Shown here: positions 54,114 through 64,000 of the stretch, in pieces | How positions within the stretch are numbered: the stretch's first letter is position 1 | How the letters are laid out: every line of letters starts with the position of its first letter | From: Sphingopyxis sp. DBS4 | GTDB lineage: Bacteria; Pseudomonadota; Alphaproteobacteria; Sphingomonadales; Sphingomonadaceae | Assembly (NCBI RefSeq): GCF_024628865.1 | Contig: NZ_CP102384.1 | Span: 3,421,001 to 3,485,000 of the forward strand | Reading direction: 5' to 3' | Length of the DNA: 64,000 nucleotides | Notes under the pieces: model-generated | Databases searched by the model: none | What the model was told of the DNA's origin: nothing | Seen by the model: only the letters and a program-made list of their open reading frames with translations | Made by a program: the position numbers and the translations under genes

Positions 54114-57100
54114 ATGGCAACGGGATGGCAGGCGCTGGCGAAGGCTGTGGCCGGCAAGGCGCGACTCGCGCTGATGATCCCGCTCGCCGCCGCGCTCGTC
54201 GCGGCGGGCGGCGACACCGTCCCGCAGGTCACGCTCGCCACCCCCGGCTCGGCGGGCACCGGCGACGGCACGATCAGCCGCTTCACGCTGCGTTTTTCCG
54301 AAGACATGGTCCCGCTCGGCGATCCCCGCGCCAAGGCCCCGGCGACCCACGACTGCAAGGTGCCCGCCGACGGCCGCTGGGTCGACACGCGCACCTGGGT
54401 GCTCGAATTCGAAAAATCGCTCCCCGGCGGCATGAGCTGCCACGTCGATCTGCGCGACGGCCTCACCACCGCGCGCGGCGTGAACGTCGTCGGCAACAGC
54501 CGGTTCGAGATCGACACCGGCGGCCCCTCGGCGCGCGCGGTGCTCGCGGGGGGTGGTTATGGCGACATCGAGGAGGAGCAAATCTTCCTCGTCGCCACCA
54601 ACGTCGCCGCCGACCGCGCCTCGGTCGGCCGCTTCGCCTATTGCGCGGTCGACGGCATCGGCGAGAAGATTCCGGTCGACGTGCTGAAACCCGAAACCGC
54701 CGCGACGATCCTCGACGGGATCGGCGACCAATGGTCGGCGCAAAGCTTCACCCAGGACGCCGGCCTGCCGCTCCACCTTCCCGCCGCGGGCGCCGACCGC
54801 GAGGCGGCGCTGGCGCGCGTGGTCCCGGTCAAGTGCCGCCGCCCGCTGCCGCCCGGACGCGAGATGGCGCTCGTCTGGGATGCGCGCATTTCGCAGGCCG
54901 GCGTGCCGGGCCGCACCGCCGGCCGCGACCAGCGCTTCGACTATGACGTCCGCCCCGCCTTCACCGCGAAAATGTCGTGCAGCCGCGTCAACCCGCAGGC
55001 GGGCTGCAACCCGCTGAAACCCGTCAACCTCAGCTTCGCCGCGCCGGTCGCGCGCGATGTCGCGCTCGCCGCAACGCTCCGCACCGCCGATGGCAAGACC
55101 ATCGCCGCGAAGGTCGACGACGACGACAAGAACGACGCCTTCCTCGAACGCGTCCATTTCGACGGCCCGCTGCCGCAGAATGTCGACGTGACGCTCGTCC
55201 TTCCCGCCGACATCGCCGACCAAAGCGGCCGCCGCTTGCAGAACCAGTCGAACTTCCCACTGAAATTCCATATCGACAGCGCCCCGCCGATCGTCAAATT
55301 CGCCGCCGAATTCGGCATTCTCGAAGCGTCCGAGGGCGGCGTGCTGCCCGTCACCGTGCGCGGGGTCGAGGCCTCGCTGGTGCAGGCGAACCTCAAGATG
55401 CCCGCGACCGCGCTCCGCGTCGGCGACGACGATGCCGCGATCGCGCGCTGGCTGAAGCGCGTCGCCGACGCCGACGACAGCGACTATCGCGAGGAAAAGG
55501 ATCGCAGCGGCAGGGACGTCACCGTCAACTACACCGGCACGAAATCGGTGTTCGAGGACGCGCCCACGGGCGGCGACCGCCGCAATCTGACGCTCGCCCC
55601 GCCCGCCGGCGGCAAGGAGTTCGAGGTCGTCGGCATTCCACTCGCCGAAAAGGGCTTCCACGTCGTCGAGATCGCCAGCCCCGAGCTCGGCGCCAAATTG
55701 CTCGGCCGCAAGGCAACGCGCTATGTCGCGACCGCCGCGCTCGTCACCAACATGGCGGTGCATTTCAAATGGGGCCGCGAAAGCTCGCTTGCCTGGGTGA
55801 CGTCGCTCGACACCGGGCTTCCCGTCGCGGGCGCCGAGGTCCGCGTCACCGATAGCTGCACCGGCCGCCTGCTCGCGCGCGGCACCGCCGACAAGGCCGG
55901 CCGCCTCGCCTTCCCCGGCGGCCTGCCGCAGCCAGAAACCTATGCAAGCTGCGAGGACGATCCCGACCCCGCGAACAGCGAGGGCCATGCGCTGATGGTC
56001 AGCGCGCGGTCGGGCGACGACTTCAGCTTCACGCTGACCGACTGGGGCGACGGCATCCGCCCCTATGACTTCGACCTTCCTTACGGCTGGTCCGAACGCA
56101 CCGACATCCTCCACACCCTCTTCGACCGCGCGCTCGTCAAGGCGGGCGAGACGGTCCATATGAAGCACATCCTGCGCCGCCCCGTCGGCACCGGCTTCAC
56201 GACGCCCCAGCCGATGGCGGGCAAGCTCCGCCTCGTTCACCGCGGCTCGGACACCGAGTTTGAGATGCCGTTCAGCATCGACGCGGGCGGCAGCGGCGAA
56301 ACGACGTGGAACGTTCCCGCTTCGGCGCCGATGGGCGACTATGAGTTGGTGTTCGTCACGAAAGACAAGGACGGCAAGGACAAGAACATCTGGTCGAACC
56401 AGTCGGTGCGCGTCGACGAATATCGCCTGCCGACGATGAAGGCGACCGTCACCGGCCCGAAGGAATCGCTCGTCCGCCCCGCGCAGGTGCCGCTGTCATT
56501 GTTCGTCGGCTATCTGTCGGGCGGCCCGGCGCCGAACCTGCCGGTCGAGCTCCGCTCGACCTTCCGCGCCGCGTGGACGGCACCCGAAGATTATCGCGAC
56601 TGGGATTTCGACGGCCAGCCGGTCAAGGAAGGCGTGATCCAGCTCGACGACAGCGGCGAGGAGCCCGAGGCCGACATGCCGCTCGCGCGCTCGGTGCCGC
56701 TGACGCTCGGCGCCGACGGCACCGCGACGACCAATATCGTCGTCGACCAGCCGATCGTCGAGCCCACGCAGATGGCGGTCGAAATGGATTATGAGGATGC
56801 GAACGGTGAGACTTTGACCTCCAGCCGCCGCATCACCCTCTATCCCTCCGCCGTCCGCCTCGGGCTCAAGACCGACGGCTGGCTGATGCGCGACAACGAC
56901 CTGCGCCTCAAATTCGTCGCGCTCGATCTGAACGGCAAGCCGATCAGCGGCCAGCGCGTCCAGGTCGCGCTCTACAACCGCGAGATCATCACCGCGCGGC
57001 GGCGCCTGATCGGCGGCTTCTACGCCTATGACAACCAGATGCGCACGACGAAGCTCGCGACGACCTGCAGCGCGACGACCGATAAGCTCGGCCGCGCAAG

Positions 57101-59951
57101 CTGCGCGATGGCGCCCGGCGTCTCGGGCGAGGTGACCGTCGTCGCGACCACGCAGGACGCCGACGGCAACGAGGCGCGCGCGGTGCGGTCGGTCTGGCTC
57201 GCGGGCGATAACGACTGGTGGTTCGGCGGCGACAACGGCGACCGGATGGACGTCATCCCCGAACAGCCGCGCTATAATGCAGGCGACACCGCGAACTTCC
57301 AGGTCCGCATGCCCTTCCGCGAAGCGACCGCGCTCGTCACCGTCGAGCGCGAGGGCGTGCTCTCCAGCTTCGTCGTGCCGCTGAAGGGCACCGACCCGGT
57401 CGTGAAGGTCAAGCTGCCCGCCACTTACGCGCCCGACGTCTATGTCTCGGTGATGGCGGTGCGCGGCCGCGTCACCGGCGAGGAAAGCTGGTTCCGCAAG
57501 ATGAAGCGCGCGGTCGGCTTTCAGATCGAGAATAGCGAAGGCGCGCCCCCGACCGCGCTCGTCGATCTCGCCAAGCCGAGCTACCGCCTCGGCATCGCGC
57601 GGATCAAGGTCGGCTGGGAGGGGCATCAGCTCGGCGTCAAGGTCAAGGCCGACAAGGAGAAATATGCGATCCGCGAGACCGCCAAAGTCGGCATCGAGGT
57701 CAAGACCCCCAGCGGCAAGGCCCCGGCAAACGCCGACGTCGCCTTCGTCGCGGTCGACGAGGCGCTGCTTCAACTCGCGCCCAATGAAAGCTGGAAGCTG
57801 ATCGACGCGATGATGGGCGAGCGCACGCTCGACGTCCTCACCTCGACCGCGCAGATGCAGGTCGTCGGCAAGCGCCATTACGGCCGCAAGGCGCTCGAAC
57901 CCGGCGGCGGGGGCGGCGGCGATCTCTCGGGTCTGACGCGCGAGGATTTTCGCCCCGTGCTCTTGTGGCAAGGCCGCGTCCCGCTCGACGCCAAGGGGCA
58001 TGCGACGGTCGACGTCCCGCTCAGCGACAATCTCTCCGCCTTCCGCCTCGTCGCGATCGCGACCGACGGATCGCAATATTTCGGGACCGGCGAGACGAGC
58101 GTGCGCACCGTGCAGGATCTCGGCGTCTTCGCGAGCCTCCCCGATCTCGTCCGCACCGGCGATGCCTATGACGCGCGCTTCACGCTCCGCAACGGCACCG
58201 ACAAGGAGATGACGGTGACCGCGACGGCAACGCTGTCGCCCGCGGTCGCGACCGCGCCGCCGCTCACCGTGACGATCCCGGCAGGCGGTGCGGTGCCGAT
58301 CAGCTGGCAGATGATCGCGCCCGACGCCACCGGCCCGATCCAGTGGACCGTCGACGCAGCGTCGAAGGACGGCAAGGCGCGCGACCGCCTGACCTTCGAG
58401 CAGAGCGTCGAGCCCGCGGTGCCGGTTGAGACCTGGGCCGCGAGCCTGTTCCGCGTCGGTCCGAACACGACGCTGCCGATCGCGATCCCGGCGGGCGCGC
58501 TGCCCGGCGGTTACGTCGACGTCGCGCTCGCGGGCACGCTCGCGCCGCCGCTTGCCGGGGTGCGCGACTATATGGCGATCTATCCCTACAACTGCTTCGA
58601 GCAGTCGACCTCGCGCGCCGTCGCGCTCGGCGACGTCGGGCGGTGGCAGGCGCTCGTCGGGGCGATGCCGACCTATCTCGATGACGACGGGCTGCTCCGC
58701 TACTGGCCGAACGACCGGATGGAGGGCTCGCCCGAGCTCACCGCCTATGTCCTCGCGATCACCGCGGCGAACGGCTTCGCGATCCCGGAGGCGCCGAAGG
58801 CGAAGATGGTCAAGGCGCTGCAGGCGGTGATCGAGGGACGGCTGACCCGCAAGGGATACGGTCCCTACGACATCCGCCCGGTCCGCATCGCGGCGCTCGC
58901 GGCGCTCGCGCGCAACAATGCGGCGAGCCCGCAGCTTGTCGCGGCGATCGACATGGCGCCGGTCGACATGGCGACCGGCACCCTCGCCGACTGGCTCGTC
59001 GCGATCGAGCGCACGCCGGGCGTGCGCAATGCGGTCGCGCTGCGCACCGCAGCCGAGGCCGAGCTGCGCAAGCGCCTCGTCTATGAAGGCACGCGCCTCG
59101 ACCTCGTCGACGATGCCAAGGCGCCGTGGTGGATGATGACCAGCGGCGACGAGATGGCGATCAAGGCGCTCGAAGCCGTGCTCGGCCGCAAGGGCTGGGA
59201 GGATGACGCCGGCAAGCTGATGGTCGGCGTCGCGCAGCGCCAGCGCAAGGGCCATTGGGACACCACCCCCGCCAATGCGTGGGGCGCGGTCACCGTCCGC
59301 CGCTTCGCCGAACTCTATCCGGCAAGCGCGATCACCGGCGTCACCAACATCAGCCTCGCGGGCGCTACCGCCTCGCAAAGCTGGCCGCTGCCCGCCGAAG
59401 CCCCCTCGCCACTGCGCGTCGCGCTCGCCGCCGCGACGATGAGCCTCAGCCACGAAGGCACCGGCGCCCCATGGGCAACCGTCAGCGTCAAGGCAGCGGT
59501 GCCGCTCAAGGAGCCGCTCAACGCCGGCTACCGCATCAAGCGCTCGGTCAGCGTCGTCAAGGCGGCCGACCCCGCCCACCTGACGCGCGGCGACGTGATC
59601 AAGGTGCGGATCGAGGTCACCGCCGCCGCCGGCCGCACCTGGGTCATCGTCAACGACCCGATCCCGCCGGGCGCGACGATCGTCGGCAATCTCGGCGGCC
59701 AGTCGGAAATGCTGGCCGAGCAAGCGAGCGGATCGGACTGGCAGCCGAGCTATGTCGAGCGCGGCAAGGATAGCTGGCGCGGCTATTACGGCTGGATGCC
59801 CGCGGGCACCCACGCGGTCGAATATGTCGTGCGCCTGAACGGCTCGGGCCGCTTCACCCTGCCCCCGACGCGGGTCGAGGCGATGTACTCGCCCGCGATC
59901 CGCGGCCAATGGCCCAACGCGCCGATGACGGTGGCGGCGGCGGCGCGGTGA
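54114..59951 (+). CDS. Bacterial alpha-2-macroglobulin (YfhM-type)
   Basis: A 1945-residue periplasmic protease-inhibitor-like protein. A short hydrophobic signal ([18 protein letters not shown]) is not followed by a lipobox Cys, unlike E. coli YfhM. Macroglobulin-like domains make up the first two thirds; the thioester motif CxEQ is C1494-FEQ within [12 protein letters not shown], and the helical thioester domain with [19 protein letters not shown] follows. A bait-like region with an Ala/Gly-rich stretch ([12 protein letters not shown]) lies ahead of it. pbpC follows, the conserved pairing for this family. Confidence 0.93.
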   Translation: MATGWQALAKAVAGKARLALMIPLAAALVAAGGDTVPQVTLATPGSAGTGDGTISRFTLRFSEDMVPLGDPRAKAPATHDCKVPADGRWVDTRTWVLEFEKSLPGGMSCHVDLRDGLTTARGVNVVGNSRFEIDTGGPSARAVLAGGGYGDIEEEQIFLVATNVAADRASVGRFAYCAVDGIGEKIPVDVLKPETAATILDGIGDQWSAQSFTQDAGLPLHLPAAGADREAALARVVPVKCRRPLPPGREMALVWDARISQAGVPGRTAGRDQRFDYDVRPAFTAKMSCSRVNPQAGCNPLKPVNLSFAAPVARDVALAATLRTADGKTIAAKVDDDDKNDAFLERVHFDGPLPQNVDVTLVLPADIADQSGRRLQNQSNFPLKFHIDSAPPIVKFAAEFGILEASEGGVLPVTVRGVEASLVQANLKMPATALRVGDDDAAIARWLKRVADADDSDYREEKDRSGRDVTVNYTGTKSVFEDAPTGGDRRNLTLAPPAGGKEFEVVGIPLAEKGFHVVEIASPELGAKLLGRKATRYVATAALVTNMAVHFKWGRESSLAWVTSLDTGLPVAGAEVRVTDSCTGRLLARGTADKAGRLAFPGGLPQPETYASCEDDPDPANSEGHALMVSARSGDDFSFTLTDWGDGIRPYDFDLPYGWSERTDILHTLFDRALVKAGETVHMKHILRRPVGTGFTTPQPMAGKLRLVHRGSDTEFEMPFSIDAGGSGETTWNVPASAPMGDYELVFVTKDKDGKDKNIWSNQSVRVDEYRLPTMKATVTGPKESLVRPAQVPLSLFVGYLSGGPAPNLPVELRSTFRAAWTAPEDYRDWDFDGQPVKEGVIQLDDSGEEPEADMPLARSVPLTLGADGTATTNIVVDQPIVEPTQMAVEMDYEDANGETLTSSRRITLYPSAVRLGLKTDGWLMRDNDLRLKFVALDLNGKPISGQRVQVALYNREIITARRRLIGGFYAYDNQMRTTKLATTCSATTDKLGRASCAMAPGVSGEVTVVATTQDADGNEARAVRSVWLAGDNDWWFGGDNGDRMDVIPEQPRYNAGDTANFQVRMPFREATALVTVEREGVLSSFVVPLKGTDPVVKVKLPATYAPDVYVSVMAVRGRVTGEESWFRKMKRAVGFQIENSEGAPPTALVDLAKPSYRLGIARIKVGWEGHQLGVKVKADKEKYAIRETAKVGIEVKTPSGKAPANADVAFVAVDEALLQLAPNESWKLIDAMMGERTLDVLTSTAQMQVVGKRHYGRKALEPGGGGGGDLSGLTREDFRPVLLWQGRVPLDAKGHATVDVPLSDNLSAFRLVAIATDGSQYFGTGETSVRTVQDLGVFASLPDLVRTGDAYDARFTLRNGTDKEMTVTATATLSPAVATAPPLTVTIPAGGAVPISWQMIAPDATGPIQWTVDAASKDGKARDRLTFEQSVEPAVPVETWAASLFRVGPNTTLPIAIPAGALPGGYVDVALAGTLAPPLAGVRDYMAIYPYNCFEQSTSRAVALGDVGRWQALVGAMPTYLDDDGLLRYWPNDRMEGSPELTAYVLAITAANGFAIPEAPKAKMVKALQAVIEGRLTRKGYGPYDIRPVRIAALAALARNNAASPQLVAAIDMAPVDMATGTLADWLVAIERTPGVRNAVALRTAAEAELRKRLVYEGTRLDLVDDAKAPWWMMTSGDEMAIKALEAVLGRKGWEDDAGKLMVGVAQRQRKGHWDTTPANAWGAVTVRRFAELYPASAITGVTNISLAGATASQSWPLPAEAPSPLRVALAAATMSLSHEGTGAPWATVSVKAAVPLKEPLNAGYRIKRSVSVVKAADPAHLTRGDVIKVRIEVTAAAGRTWVIVNDPIPPGATIVGNLGGQSEMLAEQASGSDWQPSYVERGKDSWRGYYGWMPAGTHAVEYVVRLNGSGRFTLPPTRVEAMYSPAIRGQWPNAPMTVAAAAR

Positions 59952-59978
59952 TGGCTATTCACCGCGCCTTTCCATCCG

Positions 59979-60064
59979 CGTGTCCCCGCGAAGGCGGGGA
60001 CCCATCTCCGGTCGGTTCGAACTGGCACCGGCGGAAGATGGGCTCCCGCCTGCGCGGGAGCACG
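59979..60064. repeat. Family A-type palindromic repeat between A2M and pbpC
   Basis: Arms CGTGTCCCCGCGAAGGCGGG and CTCCCGCCTGCGCGGGAGCACG, with a centre that differs from the other copies (GGTCGGTTCGAACTGGC). An unused upstream extension of the pbpC frame reads through it. Confidence 0.85.
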
Positions 60065-60078
60065 CGCTGAATCAAATA

Positions 60079-62208
60079 ATGGAGCAGACCCGTAAACGCC
60101 GCTGGTTCGACGCGCTGGCGTGGACCGCCCTCGCCGCGCTCGTCCTCACCACCATCGCGCATCTCCTCACGCGCCCGCCCGCGATGCCCGCCTACGCCGC
60201 CGTCCGCGCCGACTGGAAACCCAGCGAGGCCTGGCTCTACGACCGCGACGGCCGCCTGCTCGACAGTGAACGCGTCAATTTCGAGCGCCGCCGCCTCGCG
60301 TGGGTGCCGCTGAAGGATATCAGCCCCACGGTCCGCGACACCGTCGTCGCGGCCGAGGATCATCGCTTCTGGTCGCACGGCGGGGTCGACTGGCTGGCGA
60401 TTGCCAGCGCGATCCGCACCCGCTGGACCGGCGGCCGCTCGCGCGGCGCCTCGACGCTGCCGATGCAGCTCGCCGCCTTCCTCGCGCCCGACCTCGCACA
60501 GCCGGGCCAGCGCGGCTGGTTCGCCAAGATCCGCCAGATGCGCGCGGCACAGGAATTGGCATCGAATTGGACGCACGAGCAGATGCTCGAGGCCTATTTC
60601 AACCTCCTCCCGCTACGCGGCGAGGCGCAGGGAATCGGCGCGGGCGCGCAGAGCCTGTTCGGCAAGAAACCCGCCGAGATGAACCGCACCGACGCCGCGC
60701 TGTTCGCGGGCCTCCTCCCCAATCCCGGCGCGAAGGCCGATGTGCTAGGCCGCCGCGCCTGCCGGATTGCGAAAGCTGCCGATTGCTCCGCCATCGATGC
60801 CGCCGCCGCGACGCTCGTCTCGGGCGAACGGGCGGCGCGCTTCGACCCCGCGCTCGCACCGCACCTCGCAACGCGGTTGCTCGACAAGCCCGGCAAGCGC
60901 GTCACGACCACCATCGATCGCCGCATCCAGACCGCCGCGATCATAGCGCTGCGCCGCCAGCTTGCGGGCCTCGGCTCGGACCGCGTGCGCGACGGCGCCG
61001 TCGTCGTGCTCGACAACGCCAGCGGCGACGTGCTCGCTTATGTCGGCGGCGTCGGCCTCAAATCGACCGCCGCGCAGGTCGACGGCGCCAATGCGCGGCG
61101 GCAGGCAGGCTCGACGCTGAAACCGCATCTTTATGCGCAAGTGATCGAGCATGGCTGGCTCACCGCCGCCTCGATCCTCGACGACAGCCCGGTTCAGCTC
61201 GACACCGCCTCGGGCCTCTATGTGCCCAAGAATTACGACCATAATTTCCAGGGGCCCGTCAGCGTCCGCCACGCGCTCGCCAGCTCGCTCAACGTCCCCG
61301 CGGTGCGCACGCTCGTCATCGACGACGTCCAGCTCTTCCGCGACCGCCTGTGGACGCTCGGCTATCACGGCCTCGTCGAGGACGGCGAATATTATGGGTT
61401 CAGCCTCGCGCTCGGCTCGGCCGAGGTCAGCCTGGTCGAACAGGCCAATGCCTTCCGCACCCTCGCCAACCAGGGCCGCTGGTCGCCGGTGCATTATCGC
61501 CTGGGCGAGAAAGCCGAAACCCCACGCCAGATCGTCAACCCCGGCGCCGCCTTCATCGTCGGCGACATCCTCGCCGACGCCTCGGCCCGCGCCGACGCCT
61601 TCGGCGCCGACAGCGCGCTCCGCCTCCCCTTCTGGGCCGCGGCCAAGACCGGAACCTCGAAGGGGATGCGCGACAATTGGTGCGTCGGCTGGTCCGATCG
61701 CTACACCGTCGCGGTCTGGGTGGGGAATCTCGAGGGCGATTCGATGCGCGCCGTCTCGGGCACCTCGGGCGCCGCGCCGGTGTGGCGCGACGTGATGATG
61801 ACGCTCCACGCCGGCAGCCCCGGCAAGCCGCCGAAGATGCCCGAGGGCATCGAGGCGCGGCAGGTCGCGCTTCCCGGCACGCGCGAGCCGCCGCGCCGCG
61901 AATATTTCCTCCGCGGCACCGCGCAGAGCGAAATCGCCGCCGCACCGCAGGCCGCGCGCCGCCCGCGCATCACCAGCCCGGTCAGCGGCAGCGTCTATGC
62001 GCTCGACCCCGATATCCCGATCGACCGCCAGAGCCTCGCGGTGCTCGTCAGCGGCGACGTGACGGGATTTCGCCTGATCCTCGACAAGAAACCGCTCGGC
62101 GACGCCGATGCGGGTCCGCAGATCCTGCCGCGCCCCGGCATCCATATGCTCGCGCTCGTCGATCCCGGCGGGCGGATGATCGACCGGGTGCGATTCACGG
62201 TGCGGTGA
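60079..62208 (+). CDS. pbpC: Penicillin-binding protein 1C
   Basis: A 709-residue bifunctional class A PBP. An N-terminal membrane anchor (ALAWTALAALVLTTIAHLL) leads to the glycosyltransferase domain (AAEDHRFWSHGGVDWL with the catalytic Glu, GASTLPMQLAAFLAP) and the transpeptidase with STLKP (SxxK), SSLN (SxN) and KTGTSKG. The C-terminal BiPBP_C domain (RITSPVSGSVYALDPDIP) marks PBP1C. The ATG at 60079 follows a repeat. It works with the A2M gene upstream in the paired set. Confidence 0.95.
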   Translation: MEQTRKRRWFDALAWTALAALVLTTIAHLLTRPPAMPAYAAVRADWKPSEAWLYDRDGRLLDSERVNFERRRLAWVPLKDISPTVRDTVVAAEDHRFWSHGGVDWLAIASAIRTRWTGGRSRGASTLPMQLAAFLAPDLAQPGQRGWFAKIRQMRAAQELASNWTHEQMLEAYFNLLPLRGEAQGIGAGAQSLFGKKPAEMNRTDAALFAGLLPNPGAKADVLGRRACRIAKAADCSAIDAAAATLVSGERAARFDPALAPHLATRLLDKPGKRVTTTIDRRIQTAAIIALRRQLAGLGSDRVRDGAVVVLDNASGDVLAYVGGVGLKSTAAQVDGANARRQAGSTLKPHLYAQVIEHGWLTAASILDDSPVQLDTASGLYVPKNYDHNFQGPVSVRHALASSLNVPAVRTLVIDDVQLFRDRLWTLGYHGLVEDGEYYGFSLALGSAEVSLVEQANAFRTLANQGRWSPVHYRLGEKAETPRQIVNPGAAFIVGDILADASARADAFGADSALRLPFWAAAKTGTSKGMRDNWCVGWSDRYTVAVWVGNLEGDSMRAVSGTSGAAPVWRDVMMTLHAGSPGKPPKMPEGIEARQVALPGTREPPRREYFLRGTAQSEIAAAPQAARRPRITSPVSGSVYALDPDIPIDRQSLAVLVSGDVTGFRLILDKKPLGDADAGPQILPRPGIHMLALVDPGGRMIDRVRFTVR

Positions 62209-62310
62209 ACCGCCGTAACGCGCGTGAAATTAAGTTGCGCTGACGCGCGGAGCGGTTAGTCTGCGCCGCCAGGAGAGGGGGCCGTTCGGGCGCCCCAAAG
62301 GGGATATTTG

Positions 62311-63942
62311 ATGATATTTGGCCGCGTCAAACCGCTCGACGCCATCCTGGCTACAGCCGAGAAAAAAGGGCTGCATCGCACGCTCGGCGCCTTCCAGCTC
62401 ACCATGCTCGGCATCGGCGCCGTCATCGGCACCGGCATCTTCGTGCTGACGTCCGAAGCCGCGCAAAAGGCGGGCCCGGCGATGCTGCTGAGCTTCGTCG
62501 TCGCGGGCTTCGTTTGCGCGGTCGCGGCACTCTGCTATTCCGAACTAGCGTCGATGGTCCCCGTCTCGGGCTCGGCCTATACCTACAGCTATGCCGTGGT
62601 CGGCGAAATCCTCGCCTGGATGGTCGGCTGGGCGCTGATCCTCGAATATGCAGTGGGCGCCAGCGCGGTCGCGGTCGGCTGGTCGAACCACGCGGTCGGG
62701 CTATTGAACTCGCTGGGGTGGCATATACCCGCGGCGATCAGCAACGCCGATGCGCTGATGGCGCATATGCAACTCGCGATCGGCGCGGCGCCCAGCGAGG
62801 ATCTCGACAAGGCGCTCGCGGTCGGCGGCTGGATCAACGTTCCTGCGATCATCGTGATCGGCTTCGTGACCTGGCTTCTCGTGATCGGCACGACCGAAAG
62901 CGCACGCGTCAACGCCGTGCTCGTGCTGATCAAGATTGCCGCGCTGACCGCCTTCATCGCGCTGACGCTGCCGGTCCTCAATTCGGACAATTTCAACCCG
63001 TTCATGCCGACCGGAATCGGCAATCCGCTCAGCTCCTCGGGGCTCGGCGTGCTCGGCGCCGCGGCCTCGATCTTCTTCGCCTATGTCGGCTTCGACGCCG
63101 TTTCGACCGCCGCCGAGGAAACCAAGAATCCGCAGCGCAACGTCCCGATCGGCCTGATCGGCTCGCTGGTGATCTGCACCATCTTCTATCTGCTCGTCGC
63201 GTCGGGCGCGATCGGCGCGATCGGCGCGCAGCCGGTCGCCAACGCCGCCGGTCAGATATTGTCGCCGGGTTCGCCGGAGCTCGCGGGCCGCTGCGCGACG
63301 CTGGTCGCCGGCGGGTTCGTCGAGCCGCTCGTCTGCTCGAAGGAAGCGCTGGTCCATGTCCTCGAAGCGATCGACTGGCCGTTCGTCGGCCGGCTCGTCG
63401 GCCTTGCCGCCGTGCTCGCGCTGCCGTCGGTCGTGCTGATGATGATGTTCGGCCAGACCCGCATCTTCTTCACCATGGCGCGCGACGGCCTGCTGCCCGA
63501 AAAGCTGGCCTCGGTGCACAGCAAATATCGCACCCCGCACGTCGTCACCGTCGTCACCGGCGTCTGCGCCGCCTTCGCGGCCGCAGTGCTGCCGGTCGGC
63601 AAGCTCGCCGACTATTCGAACGCGGGCACCTTGTTCGCCTTCTTCATGGTCGCGATTTCGGTGATGGTGCTGCGCCGCACCGACCCGAATCGCCATCGGC
63701 CGTTCCGCACGCCGCTGGTCTTCGTCGTCGCGCCGCTGGCGATCCTCGGCTGCGTCGTGCTCTATCTGTCGCTGCCGCTGACCGCGAAGCTGGTGCTGCC
63801 GATCTGGGGCGCCATCGGCCTGCTCATCTATTTCGGCTACAGCCGCTCGCGCAGCCACGTCGGCCGCGGGCTCGTGGAAGTGCACGAACTCGACTCCGAC
63901 GCGCCGCCGCCGCCGGTGCCCCCGACGCCGTCGTTCGACTGA
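62311..63942 (+). CDS. APC-family amino acid permease
   Basis: A 543-residue transporter with about twelve membrane helices, starting with GIGAVIGTGIFVLTSEAAQKAGP, the hallmark of the APC/CAT group, and including SELASMVPVSGSAYTYSYA and YVGFDAVSTAAEETKNPQRN. The length and two extra C-terminal helices suggest a cationic amino acid permease type (YfnA or CAT). A strong AAGGGGA site precedes the ATG. The C-terminus is Pro-rich (DSDAPPPPVPPTPSFD). A terminator follows. Confidence 0.93.
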   Translation: MIFGRVKPLDAILATAEKKGLHRTLGAFQLTMLGIGAVIGTGIFVLTSEAAQKAGPAMLLSFVVAGFVCAVAALCYSELASMVPVSGSAYTYSYAVVGEILAWMVGWALILEYAVGASAVAVGWSNHAVGLLNSLGWHIPAAISNADALMAHMQLAIGAAPSEDLDKALAVGGWINVPAIIVIGFVTWLLVIGTTESARVNAVLVLIKIAALTAFIALTLPVLNSDNFNPFMPTGIGNPLSSSGLGVLGAAASIFFAYVGFDAVSTAAEETKNPQRNVPIGLIGSLVICTIFYLLVASGAIGAIGAQPVANAAGQILSPGSPELAGRCATLVAGGFVEPLVCSKEALVHVLEAIDWPFVGRLVGLAAVLALPSVVLMMMFGQTRIFFTMARDGLLPEKLASVHSKYRTPHVVTVVTGVCAAFAAAVLPVGKLADYSNAGTLFAFFMVAISVMVLRRTDPNRHRPFRTPLVFVVAPLAILGCVVLYLSLPLTAKLVLPIWGAIGLLIYFGYSRSRSHVGRGLVEVHELDSDAPPPPVPPTPSFD

Positions 63943-63970
63943 CGGCCGGGACCATCAAAAAGGGGGGAAA

Positions 63971-63995
63971 GGGGGCTTCGGCCCCCTTTCTTTTT
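63971..63995 (+). terminator. Rho-independent terminator of the permease
   Basis: Stem GGGGGC/GCCCCC with a stable TTCG tetraloop, extended by an A-T step, then five T residues. It ends the last gene of the window. Confidence 0.9.
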
Positions 63996-64000
63996 GCGAG

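Noticed and set aside
52314-56240. Very long minus-strand open frame across hisE, HIT and the first third of the A2M gene
   Set aside because: Only the Ung part at its end is real. The rest is an antisense shadow that also runs through a palindromic repeat.
56496-59909. 1137-residue antisense frame in the A2M gene
   Set aside because: No conserved domain and a composition typical of GC-rich antisense frames; the plus-strand A2M is clear.
59980-60078. N-terminal extension of pbpC
   Set aside because: Same reason: repeat-derived peptide, with the normal membrane anchor starting at 60079.

Overview
The window is GC-rich chromosomal DNA from an alphaproteobacterium. The proteins and the dispersed palindromic repeats look like the family Sphingomonadaceae, most plausibly a Sphingopyxis-like organism. 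That is a judgement from protein families (paired DUF4402 proteins, a DUF4189 protein, a catalase-like peroxidase with a b561 cytochrome, lspA next to a small lipoprotein gene), gene order and repeats; no 16S gene is present. No rRNA, convincing tRNA, CRISPR array, transposase or replication origin was seen. Most of the window is ordinary core metabolism.

Layout. 1-9.9 kb: end of an M20 hydrolase gene, glsB-like, nadB, an ABC ATPase, two DUF4402 proteins around a zinc-finger protein, tldD and several small proteins, one apparently frameshifted (DUF924). 10-13 kb: an endonuclease-fold protein, then glnK-amtB behind a textbook sigma-54 promoter, followed by a possible small RNA. 13-26.8 kb: a GMC oxidoreductase, a sterol-desaturase-type protein with a phosphatase-like partner, recQ, a Kef antiporter, a periplasmic catalase-like peroxidase plus cytochrome b561, an Atm1-type ABC exporter, dps, a TMEM165-like protein and a diguanylate cyclase. 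26.9-36.5 kb: purE-purK-folA-dipeptidase, ribF, a GDPD-like protein, ileS-lspA-lipoprotein. 36.6-41.5 kb: P450, a His-rich protein, DUF4189, and thiC under a TPP riboswitch. 41.5-43.3 kb: one AT-rich foreign gene for an AIPR (abortive phage infection) protein. 43.4-53.9 kb: small metabolic and hypothetical genes, including an SOS-box-preceded 2H phosphoesterase, ung, hisE and HIT. 54-64 kb: a 1945-residue alpha-2-macroglobulin, pbpC and an amino-acid permease.

Two layers stand out. The first is a dense population of short palindromic elements of several families, usually between genes, some nested inside one another, and two inserted in frame in ileS so that the synthetase carries two repeat-derived peptides. 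The second is the AIPR gene, whose composition differs sharply from its surroundings; its N-terminus has a possible PD-(D/E)XK-type nuclease motif. Regulatory signals that can be read directly are the sigma-54 promoter of glnK, the TPP riboswitch of thiC, a GAAC-N7-GAAC SOS box, and several intrinsic terminators.
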